Source: Comamonadaceae bacterium (GTDB taxonomy: Bacteria > Pseudomonadota > Gammaproteobacteria > Burkholderiales > Burkholderiaceae_C). From it: a DNA stretch of 64,000 nucleotides. Location of the stretch: positions 49,538 through 113,537 of the forward strand of contig CANJQN010000010.1 of NCBI GenBank assembly GCA_947476465.1, written 5' to 3'. The notes beneath the pieces are model-generated. The model was given only the letters and a program-made list of their open reading frames with translations. It had not been told where the DNA came from and did no database searches. How positions within the stretch are numbered: position 1 is the first letter of the stretch; each line of letters begins with the position of its first letter. The position numbers and the translations under genes were made by a program. Positions 44,285-53,476 of this stretch are shown here, one piece after another.

Positions 44285-45076
44285 ATGAGCCAGCACACCC
44301 ATTCGTCCACCCCTCAACCCGGCGATTCCTACGTCCAGTCCTTCGCCCGGGGCCTGGAGGTGATCCGCTCATTCAGCGCCGCGGCGCCACGACAGACGCT
44401 CACCGATGTGGCCACGCGCACGGGCCTCACGCGCGCCGGCGCGCGCCGCATCCTGCTGACGCTGCAGACCCTGGGCTATGTGGAGTGCGACGGCAAGCTG
44501 TTCTCGCTCACACCGCGCATCCTCGACCTGGGTTTTGCCTACCTGTCGTCCATGCCGATGTGGAACCTGGCCGAGCCGGTGATGGAAGCCCTGGTCGAGC
44601 AGGTCCAGGAGTCGTGTTCGATCGCAGTGCTGGAGCGCACGGACATCGTCTACGTGATGCGCGTGTCCACCCGCAAGATCATGCGCAACAGCCTGGGCGT
44701 CGGCTCGCGTCTGCCGGCCTGGTGTACCTCCATGGGCCGCATGCTGCTGGCTGGCCGCACCGACGAAGAGGTGCTGGCGCTGCTGAAGGCCGGTGAGATC
44801 GAGGCTCGCACGCGACACACCCTCACCGACCCGCAGGCCATCCTGGCCAAGGTGCGGCAGGCGCGCCGTCAGGGGTGGTGCCTGGTCAACCAGGAACTGG
44901 AGGAGGGCCTGGTGTCGCTGGCGGCCCCGCTGGTCCACCGGTCGGGGCGGATCATCGCGGCGATGAACATCAGCGGCCAGGCCAATCGCACTTCGGCCCG
45001 CCAGATGCAGGACAAACTGCTCGCGCCGCTGCTCGCGGCGGCGCAGGCTATTTCGCAAAGCTTGCCGGCGGGCTGA
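44285..45076 (+). CDS. pcaR: IclR-family regulator of the beta-ketoadipate genes
   Basis: 263 residues from ATG 44285. N-terminal winged helix-turn-helix (QTLTDVATRTGLTRAGARRILLTLQTLGYV) and C-terminal IclR effector domain (SCSIAVLERTDIVYVMRV ... GRMLLAGRTDEE ... ISGQANRTS). Divergent from pcaIJF and placed beside the triple half-site, as expected for PcaR, which responds to 3-oxoadipate or protocatechuate depending on species. The frame is open to an ATG at 44231, but that start would lie in the operator. Confidence 0.88.
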   Translation: MSQHTHSSTPQPGDSYVQSFARGLEVIRSFSAAAPRQTLTDVATRTGLTRAGARRILLTLQTLGYVECDGKLFSLTPRILDLGFAYLSSMPMWNLAEPVMEALVEQVQESCSIAVLERTDIVYVMRVSTRKIMRNSLGVGSRLPAWCTSMGRMLLAGRTDEEVLALLKAGEIEARTRHTLTDPQAILAKVRQARRQGWCLVNQELEEGLVSLAAPLVHRSGRIIAAMNISGQANRTSARQMQDKLLAPLLAAAQAISQSLPAG

Positions 45077-45170
45077 GTGTCCAAGGTGGCGGTGGGGTTG
45101 CGGCAGAATGGTCCTGCGGCGTGCGCGCGTGGCCAGTGCCCTGCCCACGCCCGTGCAACAGCCGTCTCCC

Positions 45171-47900
45171 ATGCCCAGTCACAGCCCCCCCAGCCTCACC
45201 TTCCAGCCGGTGCGCACCCGCCTGCAAGCCGAGTTGTTGGCCCAGCCGGACTGGCCCAAGGTCCTCGGCCTGGTCGCGCCCATCGGTTATGGCAAGACGG
45301 TGCTGATGTCGCAGTTGCATGCGCACTTGCGGGCGGGCGCGACGCAGTGTCATTGGATCGGCCTGGATGATCGGGACACCACAGTCGACCGGCTGCTGAG
45401 CGCGCTGCTCGATGCCCTTGCCAGCCCGCGGACCGCGGTGGACCCCACGCAGGCGCTGATGCGCGGGGACGAGCCACTGGAGCGCCGCATCGACGCCCTG
45501 CTGGACCTACTGGCCCGCTTGCCCGAGCCGGTGACGGTGTTCATTGACAACCTCAACAGCTGCACTGACGATGCGCTTGGGCCGGTGCTCGATGCGCTGG
45601 TGTTTCGCACGCCGGCGTCAGTGCGCTTCGTGTGGTCCAGCACGTTGGAGCTGGCGATCGACCGCGGGCGGGCCAAGCTCGAAGGGCGCGTGCGACATGT
45701 CGGGTTTGCGCAGTTGAGCCTGGACGCGCGTGAAACTGGCGATCTGCTCGGCGTCGACCTTGAGCGGCTCATCGGCCACGCCGGCATCGACGCCGTGCAA
45801 CAGCGTACCGAAGGCTGGCCAGCGGCCGTGCGCCTGGCGCAGATCGTCCTGACCGCGTCAGACCAGCCGCTGACGGCGCTGGGTACCTTCTCCGGCACGG
45901 ACGAGGACATCGCCGCGCTGCTCAATCGCCAGGTGCTGGGCCGCTTCAGCCCGCAGCTGCGGGAGTTCTTGATGAGCCTGTCGCTGCTGCGCACCTTCGG
46001 CGCGGCCCTGTGCCGGCATGCCATCGGCAGCGACGCGGCGCAAGAGCACCTGGACTACCTGCTCAGTGGCAACGTCCTCATCGTCCCGCTCGACCGCAAT
46101 CGCCAGCGCTATCGCTTGCACGGTTTGTTTCGCGAATACCTGGCCGGTGAGGCCGCGCTGCAACTGGCGCCCGAGCGCCGGCGCGAGGTGCTTCGCCGGG
46201 CCTGCGAGTGGTGCGAGCAGGCCGGCGACTGGCACGACGCCATCGACTACGCGCTGGCCGGCGACGACCCGGCCACCGCCTGCCGCCTGCTCGAGCGCAG
46301 CGCCCACCTGTACGTGCGCGAGAACGGCGACATCCAGCAGTTTGTCGCGTGGGTCGAGCACTTGCGCGCCAGGCACGCCGACATCGGCTGGGACACCCAC
46401 TACTGGTATGTCTGGGCGCTGGTGTTCCAGCGGTGCTACGAACGCAGCCTGCAGCAGCATGGGGTGCTGATCGAGCGCTTCCAGAAGCGGCCAGAGGGCG
46501 ACACAGCGCCGGCCGATCTGTCGCAGCGCATCCAGCACCTGCGCATCTGCATCGACTTCTTCTCCGACCGTCTGGACGAAGCCAACCGCAACGTCGAGCT
46601 TTGGCTCGAGGAAAACAAGAACAGCACACCCTATGGCACGGCGTCGATCGGCTGCATCAAGGCCCTGTGTCTGGCCAGCGGCTACAAACTGCAGCAGGCC
46701 TGGAAGACCATGCGCATCGCCCAGCCCGTCTTGCTGGAGATCGATGGCGACGACATGGTCGGCTGGATCAGCGTGATCCACGCGGTGCTCATGGCCTACG
46801 AGGGCGACTACCTGCGTGCCTACGCCGAGCTGAGAAGTGGCCTGGACGAAGCACGGGAACGCCTGGGGGAGGGCGCTGTCCTGTGCGGCACCATGTCCCT
46901 GGTCGGCGCGTATTGCGCGGTCGAGATGGGCCAGGACCAGCAGGCCCGCGAACACCTGGCGATTGCCATGCGCGGTGCGCGCAACAACACCGCACTCGAC
47001 CTGGCGGCTTGCGGCTTCGAGGCCGCCGTCAAGCTGTGGGACGGCCAGGACGACGCGTTGGTGTCGGTCACCCGCCTGCGCGACATCGCAGCGGCGTACC
47101 CGCCGCGGCTGTCGCTGATGCTGTCGTGCTACCTGATTCGCCGCCTGCTGCAATTGGGGCGGGTGGACGACGCGCTGGCCGAGGCCGAGCGCGTGGGCCT
47201 GCACTGGGGCCGCAACGACCCGGCCGATGCGTTCACGGGCGAGTTCGCGGTGGCGCGCCTGCGTGACCTTTGGTCGATGACCGGCATTGACATCTTGATT
47301 GCGACCCGCCGCCTGCGCCGCGCCGAGACGCTGGTGGACCGCGAGTACCGCATCGCCAAGGACGAAGGCCGCGCCGGGCGGCTGGTGGAACTGGGCCTGG
47401 TGAAGGCGGCGCTGGCGTACCAGGCTGGCGACGGTGCGGCCGCCGGCCGCGCGCTGGCGGGCGCCCTCAGCCGAGCCGCGCGCAGGCGGATCGTGCGGCC
47501 GTTCCGGGACCAGGCGGAACTGGTGTCCGCGCTCGCCCGCGAGGGCAAGATCTCGTCATGGTCCTTCGCGCTGGCCGAGGAGCGCGCCTTCTTCGAAGAG
47601 ATTTGCGGCCCGCTGGCGCCCAAGCCGGTGGAGGCGCAAGACCGGCGGGCGGTCGTGGCCGCCGCGCCGGCGCCGGCGAGCGCGCCCACGGCACGCGAGG
47701 CGGAGTTGCTCGCGTTGCTGGAGATGGGCCTGTCCAACCAGGAAATCGCCGACCGCACCGAGGTGTCCATCACCACCATCAAGTGGCACCTGAAGAATCT
47801 TTACCGCAAGCTCGGTGTGTCCACCCGCACCGCGGCGCTCGCGCGCGCCCGTGGGTTGGCGCCGTCTCCCACCGATTCACGTCATTCGCGCAAGGGTTAA
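45171..47900 (+). CDS. Large MalT-like (LAL) LuxR-family ATP-binding regulator
   Basis: About 909 residues from ATG 45171 (frame open to 45108). P-loop APIGYGKTVL near residue 36-45, then a STAND-type ATPase core with VFIDNL (Walker B), a long helical repeat region (about 350-800), and a C-terminal LuxR DNA-binding domain: TAREAELLALLEMGLSNQEIADRTEVS followed by TTIKWHLKNLYRKLGVSTR. MalT-type proteins are activators that oligomerise on binding an inducer and ATP. Its stop codon is embedded in the first copy of the 37-bp element, and both target units follow directly, so it is the likely activator of cluster B. Confidence 0.92.
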   Translation: MPSHSPPSLTFQPVRTRLQAELLAQPDWPKVLGLVAPIGYGKTVLMSQLHAHLRAGATQCHWIGLDDRDTTVDRLLSALLDALASPRTAVDPTQALMRGDEPLERRIDALLDLLARLPEPVTVFIDNLNSCTDDALGPVLDALVFRTPASVRFVWSSTLELAIDRGRAKLEGRVRHVGFAQLSLDARETGDLLGVDLERLIGHAGIDAVQQRTEGWPAAVRLAQIVLTASDQPLTALGTFSGTDEDIAALLNRQVLGRFSPQLREFLMSLSLLRTFGAALCRHAIGSDAAQEHLDYLLSGNVLIVPLDRNRQRYRLHGLFREYLAGEAALQLAPERRREVLRRACEWCEQAGDWHDAIDYALAGDDPATACRLLERSAHLYVRENGDIQQFVAWVEHLRARHADIGWDTHYWYVWALVFQRCYERSLQQHGVLIERFQKRPEGDTAPADLSQRIQHLRICIDFFSDRLDEANRNVELWLEENKNSTPYGTASIGCIKALCLASGYKLQQAWKTMRIAQPVLLEIDGDDMVGWISVIHAVLMAYEGDYLRAYAELRSGLDEARERLGEGAVLCGTMSLVGAYCAVEMGQDQQAREHLAIAMRGARNNTALDLAACGFEAAVKLWDGQDDALVSVTRLRDIAAAYPPRLSLMLSCYLIRRLLQLGRVDDALAEAERVGLHWGRNDPADAFTGEFAVARLRDLWSMTGIDILIATRRLRRAETLVDREYRIAKDEGRAGRLVELGLVKAALAYQAGDGAAAGRALAGALSRAARRRIVRPFRDQAELVSALAREGKISSWSFALAEERAFFEEICGPLAPKPVEAQDRRAVVAAAPAPASAPTAREAELLALLEMGLSNQEIADRTEVSITTIKWHLKNLYRKLGVSTRTAALARARGLAPSPTDSRHSRKG

Positions 47901-47950
47901 CCCGCCCTCCCAAAGAAGGGGCTTTCAAGCGGGGCGTGGCTGCCTAGCAT
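47894..47950 (+). promoter_or_regulatory. 37-bp element copy 1 with -10-like box
   Basis: Starts with the palindrome GGGTTAACCC (47894-47903, containing the TAA of the regulator gene), continues through CCCTCCCAAAGAAGGGG to CAAGC at 47930. After 13 nt comes CTAGCATCG with TAGCAT (47945-47950) as a -10-like box and a poor -35. The ATG of the ligase lies 6 nt after the box, so the mRNA would be leaderless or nearly so. Confidence 0.75.
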
Positions 47951-47956
47951 CGGCAC

Positions 47957-49567
47957 ATGCTCCCGGCCCTCTCGCGCGACCACTGCGTTTTGCGCAACCT
48001 CCTCGACCGCTGGTGCGAGGAGACGCCAGACAAGCAGTTCGCCCGTTTCGACGTCGGCCAGCCGTTCACATACCGCCAGTTCACCCAGATCGTGCGCCAC
48101 ACCGCGCGCGCCCTGCAAGACCTGGGTGTGCGCCAGGGCGACCACGTGTTCATCTGGATGCCCAATGGCTTGGACATGACGCGGCTGTGGTTCGCCATCA
48201 ACTACATCGGCGCCGTGTATGTGCCGGTCAACACCGCCTACAAGGGGGCGCTGCTCGAGCATGTGCTGGCCAACTCCGGCGCCACGCTGGCGGTGGTGCA
48301 CGGGCAACTGGTCGAGCGCCTGGCCCTGGTCGATCGCGCCGCGCTGACGACGGTGGTGGCCATCGGTGACGCACCGCAGTCGCTGGACGGTGTGCGCATG
48401 GTGCCGGCAACGGCGTTGACTTCCGATGGCGAACCGCTGCCACTGGAGCGCCCGATCGAGCCCTGGGACACCCAGAGCATCATCTACACCTCGGGCACCA
48501 CGGGCCCCTCCAAGGGCGTCCTCTCGTCCTACGCGCACCTGTTCTTCATGGGCCTGGGGGTCATCTCCACCCCCCGTAACGAGCCCTTCATCGGCCGCGA
48601 CGACCGCTTCCTGATCACCTCGCCGCTGTTTCATGTGGGCGGCACCTGCTGCGTGTACGCCATGCTCGGCGTGGGCGGTGCGTTCGTGATGCTCGAATCG
48701 TTCGACACCGCCAGCTTCTGGAAGACGGTCGACGAGACCGGTGCTACCTGCGTCGTGTTGCTGGGCGTGATGGCGAGTTTCCTGGTCAATCAGGCGCCGT
48801 CGCCGCAGGATCGGGGGTCGTGGCTCAAGCACGCCATCATCGTGCCGCTGTCCACCGAAGGGGTCGCCTTCGGGCCGCGCTTTGGCGTGACCACGCACAC
48901 CCAGTACAGCATGACCGAGATCGCCGTCCCCATCAGATCGGCGCCAGATCCGAGGGTGGCGGGCAGCTGCGGCGTGGTGCGCGACGGCGTGCAGCTGCTG
49001 GTGGTCGATGAGCACGACCAGGCGGTGCCGGTGGGCACGATCGGCGAGCTGGTGATTCGCCCCTTGCTGCCCTGGACCGTCACGCATGGCTACTACCGCG
49101 ACGACGCGGCCACCGCGCGCGCCTGGCGCAATGGCTGGTTCCACACCGGCGACGCCTTCCGCCAGGATGCCGACGGCCAGTTCTATTTCGTCGACCGATT
49201 CAAGGATTCGATTCGCCGGCGCGGCGAGAACGTTTCATCTTTCGAGGTGGAGATGGAGATCAGCCGTTACCCGGGGGTGGTCGAGGTTGCGGCGGTTCCT
49301 GTTCCCAGCGAGTTGGGCGAGGACGACATCCTGGTCGCGGTGGCCATGGCCGGCGCAAGCCATCTCGACTGCGCAGCGCTGATCGAGCACCTGCGCCCGC
49401 GCATGGCGCACTTCATGATCCCGCGCTATGTGCGTGTGTTGCCCGAATTGCCCAAGACCCCGACCCGCAAGGTCGAGAAATACCGCATCCGCGCCGAAGG
49501 CGTGACGACCGATACCTGGGACCGCGAAGCCGCTGGCGTGATCGTGCGGCGAGACCGGCTCGAGTGA
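47957..49567 (+). CDS. Acyl-CoA synthetase, CaiC-like (AMP-forming)
   Basis: 536 residues. Adenylation signature IIYTSGTTGPSKGVLSSY near residue 175, TQYSMTEIAVP near residue 320, late motif FHTGDAFRQDADGQFYFVDRFKDSIRRRGENVSSFEVE and a C-terminal catalytic Lys in PTRKVEKYR. Closest in style to crotonobetaine/carnitine-CoA ligases. It activates a carboxylic acid, probably the substrate or an intermediate of cluster B. Single gene between two copies of the 37-bp element. There is no ribosome site, in line with a leaderless start. Confidence 0.88.
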   Translation: MLPALSRDHCVLRNLLDRWCEETPDKQFARFDVGQPFTYRQFTQIVRHTARALQDLGVRQGDHVFIWMPNGLDMTRLWFAINYIGAVYVPVNTAYKGALLEHVLANSGATLAVVHGQLVERLALVDRAALTTVVAIGDAPQSLDGVRMVPATALTSDGEPLPLERPIEPWDTQSIIYTSGTTGPSKGVLSSYAHLFFMGLGVISTPRNEPFIGRDDRFLITSPLFHVGGTCCVYAMLGVGGAFVMLESFDTASFWKTVDETGATCVVLLGVMASFLVNQAPSPQDRGSWLKHAIIVPLSTEGVAFGPRFGVTTHTQYSMTEIAVPIRSAPDPRVAGSCGVVRDGVQLLVVDEHDQAVPVGTIGELVIRPLLPWTVTHGYYRDDAATARAWRNGWFHTGDAFRQDADGQFYFVDRFKDSIRRRGENVSSFEVEMEISRYPGVVEVAAVPVPSELGEDDILVAVAMAGASHLDCAALIEHLRPRMAHFMIPRYVRVLPELPKTPTRKVEKYRIRAEGVTTDTWDREAAGVIVRRDRLE

Positions 49568-49578
49568 GCCCGCAGAGA

Positions 49579-49635
49579 GGGTTAACCCACCCTCCCAAAG
49601 AAGGGGCTTTCAAGCCAGGAGGGGCGCTCTAGCAT
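49579..49635 (+). promoter_or_regulatory. 37-bp element copy 2 with -10-like box
   Basis: Matches copy 1 at 36 of 37 positions (49579-49615), again begins GGGTTAACCC, and is again followed after 13 nt by CTAGCATCG (TAGCAT at 49630-49635). The expected transcript start is near 49642, about 40 nt before the first SDR gene of the long operon. Confidence 0.78.
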
Positions 49636-49682
49636 CGCCGCAGGCTGGCGCGCAACCTGCGCCGGGCAGAAAGGCAACACGA

Positions 49683-50492
49683 GTGACCAAGCCAGATTTG
49701 TCCACCATGGAGATGCCGCGCCGCCTGATCGGTGACGTCGCCCTCGTCACCGGATCCGGTCGCGGGATCGGCCGCAGCATCGCCGTGCGGCTCGCGGCGG
49801 AGGGCGCCGCCGTGGGTGTTCTGGACGTGCTGCCCGCCGAAAGCGCGCAGACCGTCGAAATGATCGTGCGCGCTGGCGGACGCGCCATCGCCCTCACGGC
49901 CGACGTGACCTCGCGCCAACAGGTCAGCGATGCGATGGAGCGGGTCGAACGTGAGCTTGGGCCCCTGACGATCGCGGTCAACAACGCCGCCATCTGCCCG
50001 ACCGAAGCGTTTCTCAAGATCGACGAGGCCAATTGGCAGGCGGCGTTGTCGGTCAATCTGGTCGGCCCGTTCATCGTCGGCCAGGAGGCCGCGCGTCGCA
50101 TGGTCGAGCGCGGCGAAGGCCGGATCGTGAACATCTCCTCGTCCAGCGCCCGCTTCGCGACGACTTACCAGTCTTCGTATGCGGCGAGCAAGGCGGGGCT
50201 GGAGGCGTTGACCCGCGCGATGGCCTTCGAGCTCGGCCCGCTGGGCATCCATGTCAATTGCATCGCGCCCGGAACCCACGACACACCGCTGTCCAGACTG
50301 ACGATCCCCGAGGCCGACCGTCAAAGGCGCATCGACCGCATACCGCTCAAGCGGCTGGGTCAGCCCGAGGATCTGGCCGCTGCGGTGGCCTTTCTGGTCT
50401 CCGCCGACGCCGGATTTGTGCAGGGCGTGGTGCTCCCGGTCGACGGTGGCTACGTCATGGCTGGCATGAACGACAGCCTCATCGCTCGGTGA
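49683..50492 (+). CDS. Short-chain dehydrogenase/reductase
   Basis: 269 residues from GTG 49683 (an ATG at 49707 is also possible). Classical SDR: TGSGRGIGRS near residue 25, NNAA, catalytic Ser in ISSSSARFATTYQSSYAASK with the YxxxK motif, and C-terminal DGGYVM. Oxidises or reduces a hydroxyl/keto group on a cluster B intermediate, for example the 4-keto/4-hydroxy step expected from the lva parallel. First gene of the long operon behind element copy 2. Confidence 0.9.
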   Translation: MTKPDLSTMEMPRRLIGDVALVTGSGRGIGRSIAVRLAAEGAAVGVLDVLPAESAQTVEMIVRAGGRAIALTADVTSRQQVSDAMERVERELGPLTIAVNNAAICPTEAFLKIDEANWQAALSVNLVGPFIVGQEAARRMVERGEGRIVNISSSSARFATTYQSSYAASKAGLEALTRAMAFELGPLGIHVNCIAPGTHDTPLSRLTIPEADRQRRIDRIPLKRLGQPEDLAAAVAFLVSADAGFVQGVVLPVDGGYVMAGMNDSLIAR

Positions 50493-50514
50493 AATCACCG
50501 ACAGAAGGGGCGAC

Positions 50515-51000
50515 ATGACCAACCCCATGAAAACGCCGAACGAACTCGAGATCGCCGCGGTGATGCGCCGCTACCTTCATGGCGTCGACTCGTGCGACCT
50601 GGCCGCGGTGGCCTCGTGCTTCTCGGTCGATGCGCACGCGGTGTTCAACGACACCACCCCAGCGCGTTTCGAGCTTCATGGCGGAACCGAAATCGCGCAG
50701 CGTCTGCTCCAGATCGTGTCGAAGTTTTCCAGCTCATGTCATGGCGTCGCCAACTATGGCGTGCGATACCTCGGCGCGTCCGAGGTAGAGCTCAGCACCT
50801 TCGTGACCGCCCACATCCTGGCGGAAGGCAGGGTCTCGTCGCGCGGTCTGCATTACCGCGACAGGCTCATCAGGCAAGACGACCAGTGGCGCATCGCCGA
50901 CCGCGTTCATCGGCCGCTGTGGCAATTTGACACTCCGGCGGTGGCGTCCGCGATCCCGGGGCTTTCACAGGTCGACTTGACGAATAGAGGCACACGATGA
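50515..51000 (+). CDS. SnoaL/NTF2-like protein
   Basis: 161 residues of the nuclear-transport-factor-2-like cone fold as in SnoaL-type proteins: ELEIAAVMRRYLHGVDSCDLAAVASCFSVDAHAVF opening and QWRIADRVHRPLWQF end. Members include polyketide cyclases, steroid isomerases, small oxygenase subunits and dehydratases, so the chemistry is open. Its stop overlaps the start of the next SDR (ATGA), implying the two work together. Confidence 0.75.
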   Translation: MTNPMKTPNELEIAAVMRRYLHGVDSCDLAAVASCFSVDAHAVFNDTTPARFELHGGTEIAQRLLQIVSKFSSSCHGVANYGVRYLGASEVELSTFVTAHILAEGRVSSRGLHYRDRLIRQDDQWRIADRVHRPLWQFDTPAVASAIPGLSQVDLTNRGTR

Positions 51001-51800
51001 GATTTGAAGGTGAGACCCATATCGTGGTCGGCGGCGGCAGTTTCTGGGGCCGCGCGGTCAGCCAGCAACTCGCACGCGAAGGCGCGCACGTCGCCGTGAT
51101 CGACAGTGATGCGGCCGCCGTCGACGAGACCTGCGCCCTGATCGCCGGCGAGAACAGCGGGCGCTCGACCGGCTTTTCCGTCAACATCGAAGATGCGCGC
51201 GCACTGGCCGACGTGGCGGCGAAGCTGGACGCGGCAGGCGCAGTCGTGCGGTCACTGGTCACGCACTACCTGGTGCTGGATTGGCATTCGGTCGAAGACT
51301 GCGACGTGGCGCAGTTCGAGCGCGTCGTCACCCACAACCTGGTGGGGCCGCTGAAGGCGACCCAGGCCTTTCTGCCGCTGCTAAAAAAGGCGGGCAAGGG
51401 CGCCATCTTGCATCTGGGCTCGGTCGATGGCCTGCTCGGCAATCCGCGCCTGGCGTCGTACTCGGTGTCCAAAGGCGGCATCGTGCCGCTGACCAAGATC
51501 TCGGCGCACGACTTCGCGCGCTACAACATCCGCGTCAATGCGATCGCGTCCGCCCAGACCATCGAAATGTCGGAAGAGGAGAGGGTCAACCCGAACAAGC
51601 CCGGCTTGGCCGGATTCCCGGGGAGCGGGCACGACTACGTCCGGCAGTTGAACGCGGCGACACCGCTCAAGCGCTACGGCCCGCTCACCGATTGGGCCAA
51701 GGCGGCGACCTTCCTGGTGTCCACCGATGCCGACTACATGACGGGCTCCATCGTCGTGGTCGACTGCGGCCGCCTGGCTATCACGCCCGGGACGGCTTGA
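50997..51800 (+). CDS. Divergent short-chain dehydrogenase
   Basis: 267 residues. SDR fold with catalytic YSVSK near residue 160 and Ser in LHLGSVDG, but the cofactor loop reads VVGGGSFWGRAVS instead of TGxxxGxG and the NNAG motif is replaced by VTHYLVLDW. It may use a different cofactor geometry or have shifted substrate specificity. Tightly coupled to the SnoaL-like gene upstream; 11 nt before the next acyl-CoA dehydrogenase. Confidence 0.8.
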   Translation: MRFEGETHIVVGGGSFWGRAVSQQLAREGAHVAVIDSDAAAVDETCALIAGENSGRSTGFSVNIEDARALADVAAKLDAAGAVVRSLVTHYLVLDWHSVEDCDVAQFERVVTHNLVGPLKATQAFLPLLKKAGKGAILHLGSVDGLLGNPRLASYSVSKGGIVPLTKISAHDFARYNIRVNAIASAQTIEMSEEERVNPNKPGLAGFPGSGHDYVRQLNAATPLKRYGPLTDWAKAATFLVSTDADYMTGSIVVVDCGRLAITPGTA

Positions 51801-51811
51801 GGTATGCGGCC

Positions 51812-53476
51812 ATGAGCGACTTCGGCGCGCAAACGCAATTGCGCACGCACACCGTCGATAACCAACCTCCACCGCTGGAGGGCGTCAACGCCTTCACCGG
51901 TGACACCGTTTTGCGCGAGGCGCTGGTACGCGAGGGCGGCGAGTGGGCCACCGAGCGCATGACCGACCTGGGCGATGTAGTCAACGACCCGGCGCACATC
52001 GAACAAGCCTTCCTGGCCAACACCCACACGCCGCAGCTGCGCCGCTTCAACCGCTATGGCCAGCGGGTCGACCTGATCGAGTTCCACCCGTCCTACCACC
52101 ACCTGATGTCGCTGGCCTACCACCACGACCTGGGGGGCCTGCCCTGGAACAACCCGCGCCCCGGCGCGCACGTCGCCAAGGCCGCAGCCTCGATCCTGTT
52201 CAACCAGCTCGAGGGCGGCGTGATGTGCCCCTACGCCATCAGCTACGGCGCCGTTCCCTTGATCCGCCAGCAGCCCGAGTTGGCCGCAGTGTGGGAGGCT
52301 GGCCTGCGCTCGCGCGAGTACGACCCCCGCAACCGCATGCCCCACGAGAAGACCGGCCTGACCGCCGCCTTCTCGTCGACCGAAAAGCAGGGCGGCTCGG
52401 ATGTGCGAGCCAACAAGACCTTTGCCACGCCGGTGGGCCGGCGCGGCCCGGGCGAGCACTACCTTCTGAGCGGCCACAAGTGGTTCTGCTCGGCGGCCTC
52501 GGGCGACGTGTTCTTCATCGTCGCCCAGACCGACAAGGGCCCCAGCTGCTTTTTCGCGCCCAAGTGGCTGCCGGACGGCACGCGCAACCCGATCTCGCTG
52601 GAGCGCCTGAAGGACAAGCTGGGCAACAAGTCGAACGCGTCGTGCGAGATCGAGCTGGAGAACGCCCACGCCTGGCTGATCGGCGAAGAAGGCCGGGGCA
52701 TCCCGGTCATGATGGCCTTCATCCACTGCACCCGTTTCGAGACGGTGCTGTGCCCCACCGGGTTCATGCGCAAGGGCCTGAGCGAGGCCATGCATTACGC
52801 CACGCACCGCGCTGCCTTCGGCCGCCAGCTGATCGACCAGCCGGTGATGCGCAATGTGCTGGCCGACCTGGCGCTCGAATCCGAAGCCGCCACCGTGTTC
52901 GCGATGCGCATCGGCCGCTCCTTCGACAAGAAAGACACCGACGATGCCGAGCGCGCCTATTCCCGCACCGCTATCGCCATCGGCAAGTACTACCTGAACA
53001 AGCGCGTCGTGCCCTTCTTGCATGAGGCGATGGAGGTGTTCGGCGGCCCGGGTTATGTCGAGGAATGCGTGATGCCGAGGTTGTACCGCGAAGCACCCGT
53101 GCACGGCCTGTGGGAGGGCCCTGGCAACGTGCAGGCGCTGGACGTGCTGCGCACCATGGGCAAGGAGGCCGACGCGGCCGATGCGCTGTTTGGCGAGATG
53201 TGGCTGGCGCGCGGTGGCAACCGCCTGCTCGATGGCTTGGTGGGCGAGTTGCAAGACATGGCCGCCAGCGGCCCCCTGGCGCCGGAGTTGGCACGGTATT
53301 TCACCGAGAAGGCGGCCATCGCCTTGCAGGCGGCCTTGCTGGTGCAGCACTCACCCGACTATGTGTCCGATGCCTTCTGCGCCACGCGCATCGGCACGGC
53401 CGGCGGCGCCACCTGGGGCGCGCTGCGCCGCGGCATGGATGTCGACGCAATCCTGAAACGGGCTACGGTCGCATGA
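51812..53476 (+). CDS. Acyl-CoA dehydrogenase, AidB-like
   Basis: 554 residues, the size of AidB (~540), longer than ordinary acyl-CoA dehydrogenases. FSSTEKQGGSDVRANKT as FAD/substrate motif, AHAWLIGEEGRGIPVMMAF, and REAPVHGLWEGPGNVQALDVLR with the catalytic-base Glu position kept. AidB itself is a DNA-alkylation-response protein with weak isovaleryl-CoA dehydrogenase activity; here the operon context favours a catabolic acyl-CoA dehydrogenase. ATG overlap with the next dehydrogenase gene. Confidence 0.88.
   Translation: MSDFGAQTQLRTHTVDNQPPPLEGVNAFTGDTVLREALVREGGEWATERMTDLGDVVNDPAHIEQAFLANTHTPQLRRFNRYGQRVDLIEFHPSYHHLMSLAYHHDLGGLPWNNPRPGAHVAKAAASILFNQLEGGVMCPYAISYGAVPLIRQQPELAAVWEAGLRSREYDPRNRMPHEKTGLTAAFSSTEKQGGSDVRANKTFATPVGRRGPGEHYLLSGHKWFCSAASGDVFFIVAQTDKGPSCFFAPKWLPDGTRNPISLERLKDKLGNKSNASCEIELENAHAWLIGEEGRGIPVMMAFIHCTRFETVLCPTGFMRKGLSEAMHYATHRAAFGRQLIDQPVMRNVLADLALESEAATVFAMRIGRSFDKKDTDDAERAYSRTAIAIGKYYLNKRVVPFLHEAMEVFGGPGYVEECVMPRLYREAPVHGLWEGPGNVQALDVLRTMGKEADAADALFGEMWLARGGNRLLDGLVGELQDMAASGPLAPELARYFTEKAAIALQAALLVQHSPDYVSDAFCATRIGTAGGATWGALRRGMDVDAILKRATVA

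Noticed and set aside
47894..47930. E. coli MalT box inside the 37-bp element
   Set aside because: The MalT core (GGGGA(T/G)GAGG) is not present; only the family of the regulator suggests binding.
51812..53476. AidB alkylation-response role
   Set aside because: Overlaps another acyl-CoA dehydrogenase gene in a catabolic operon; no DNA-repair gene nearby.
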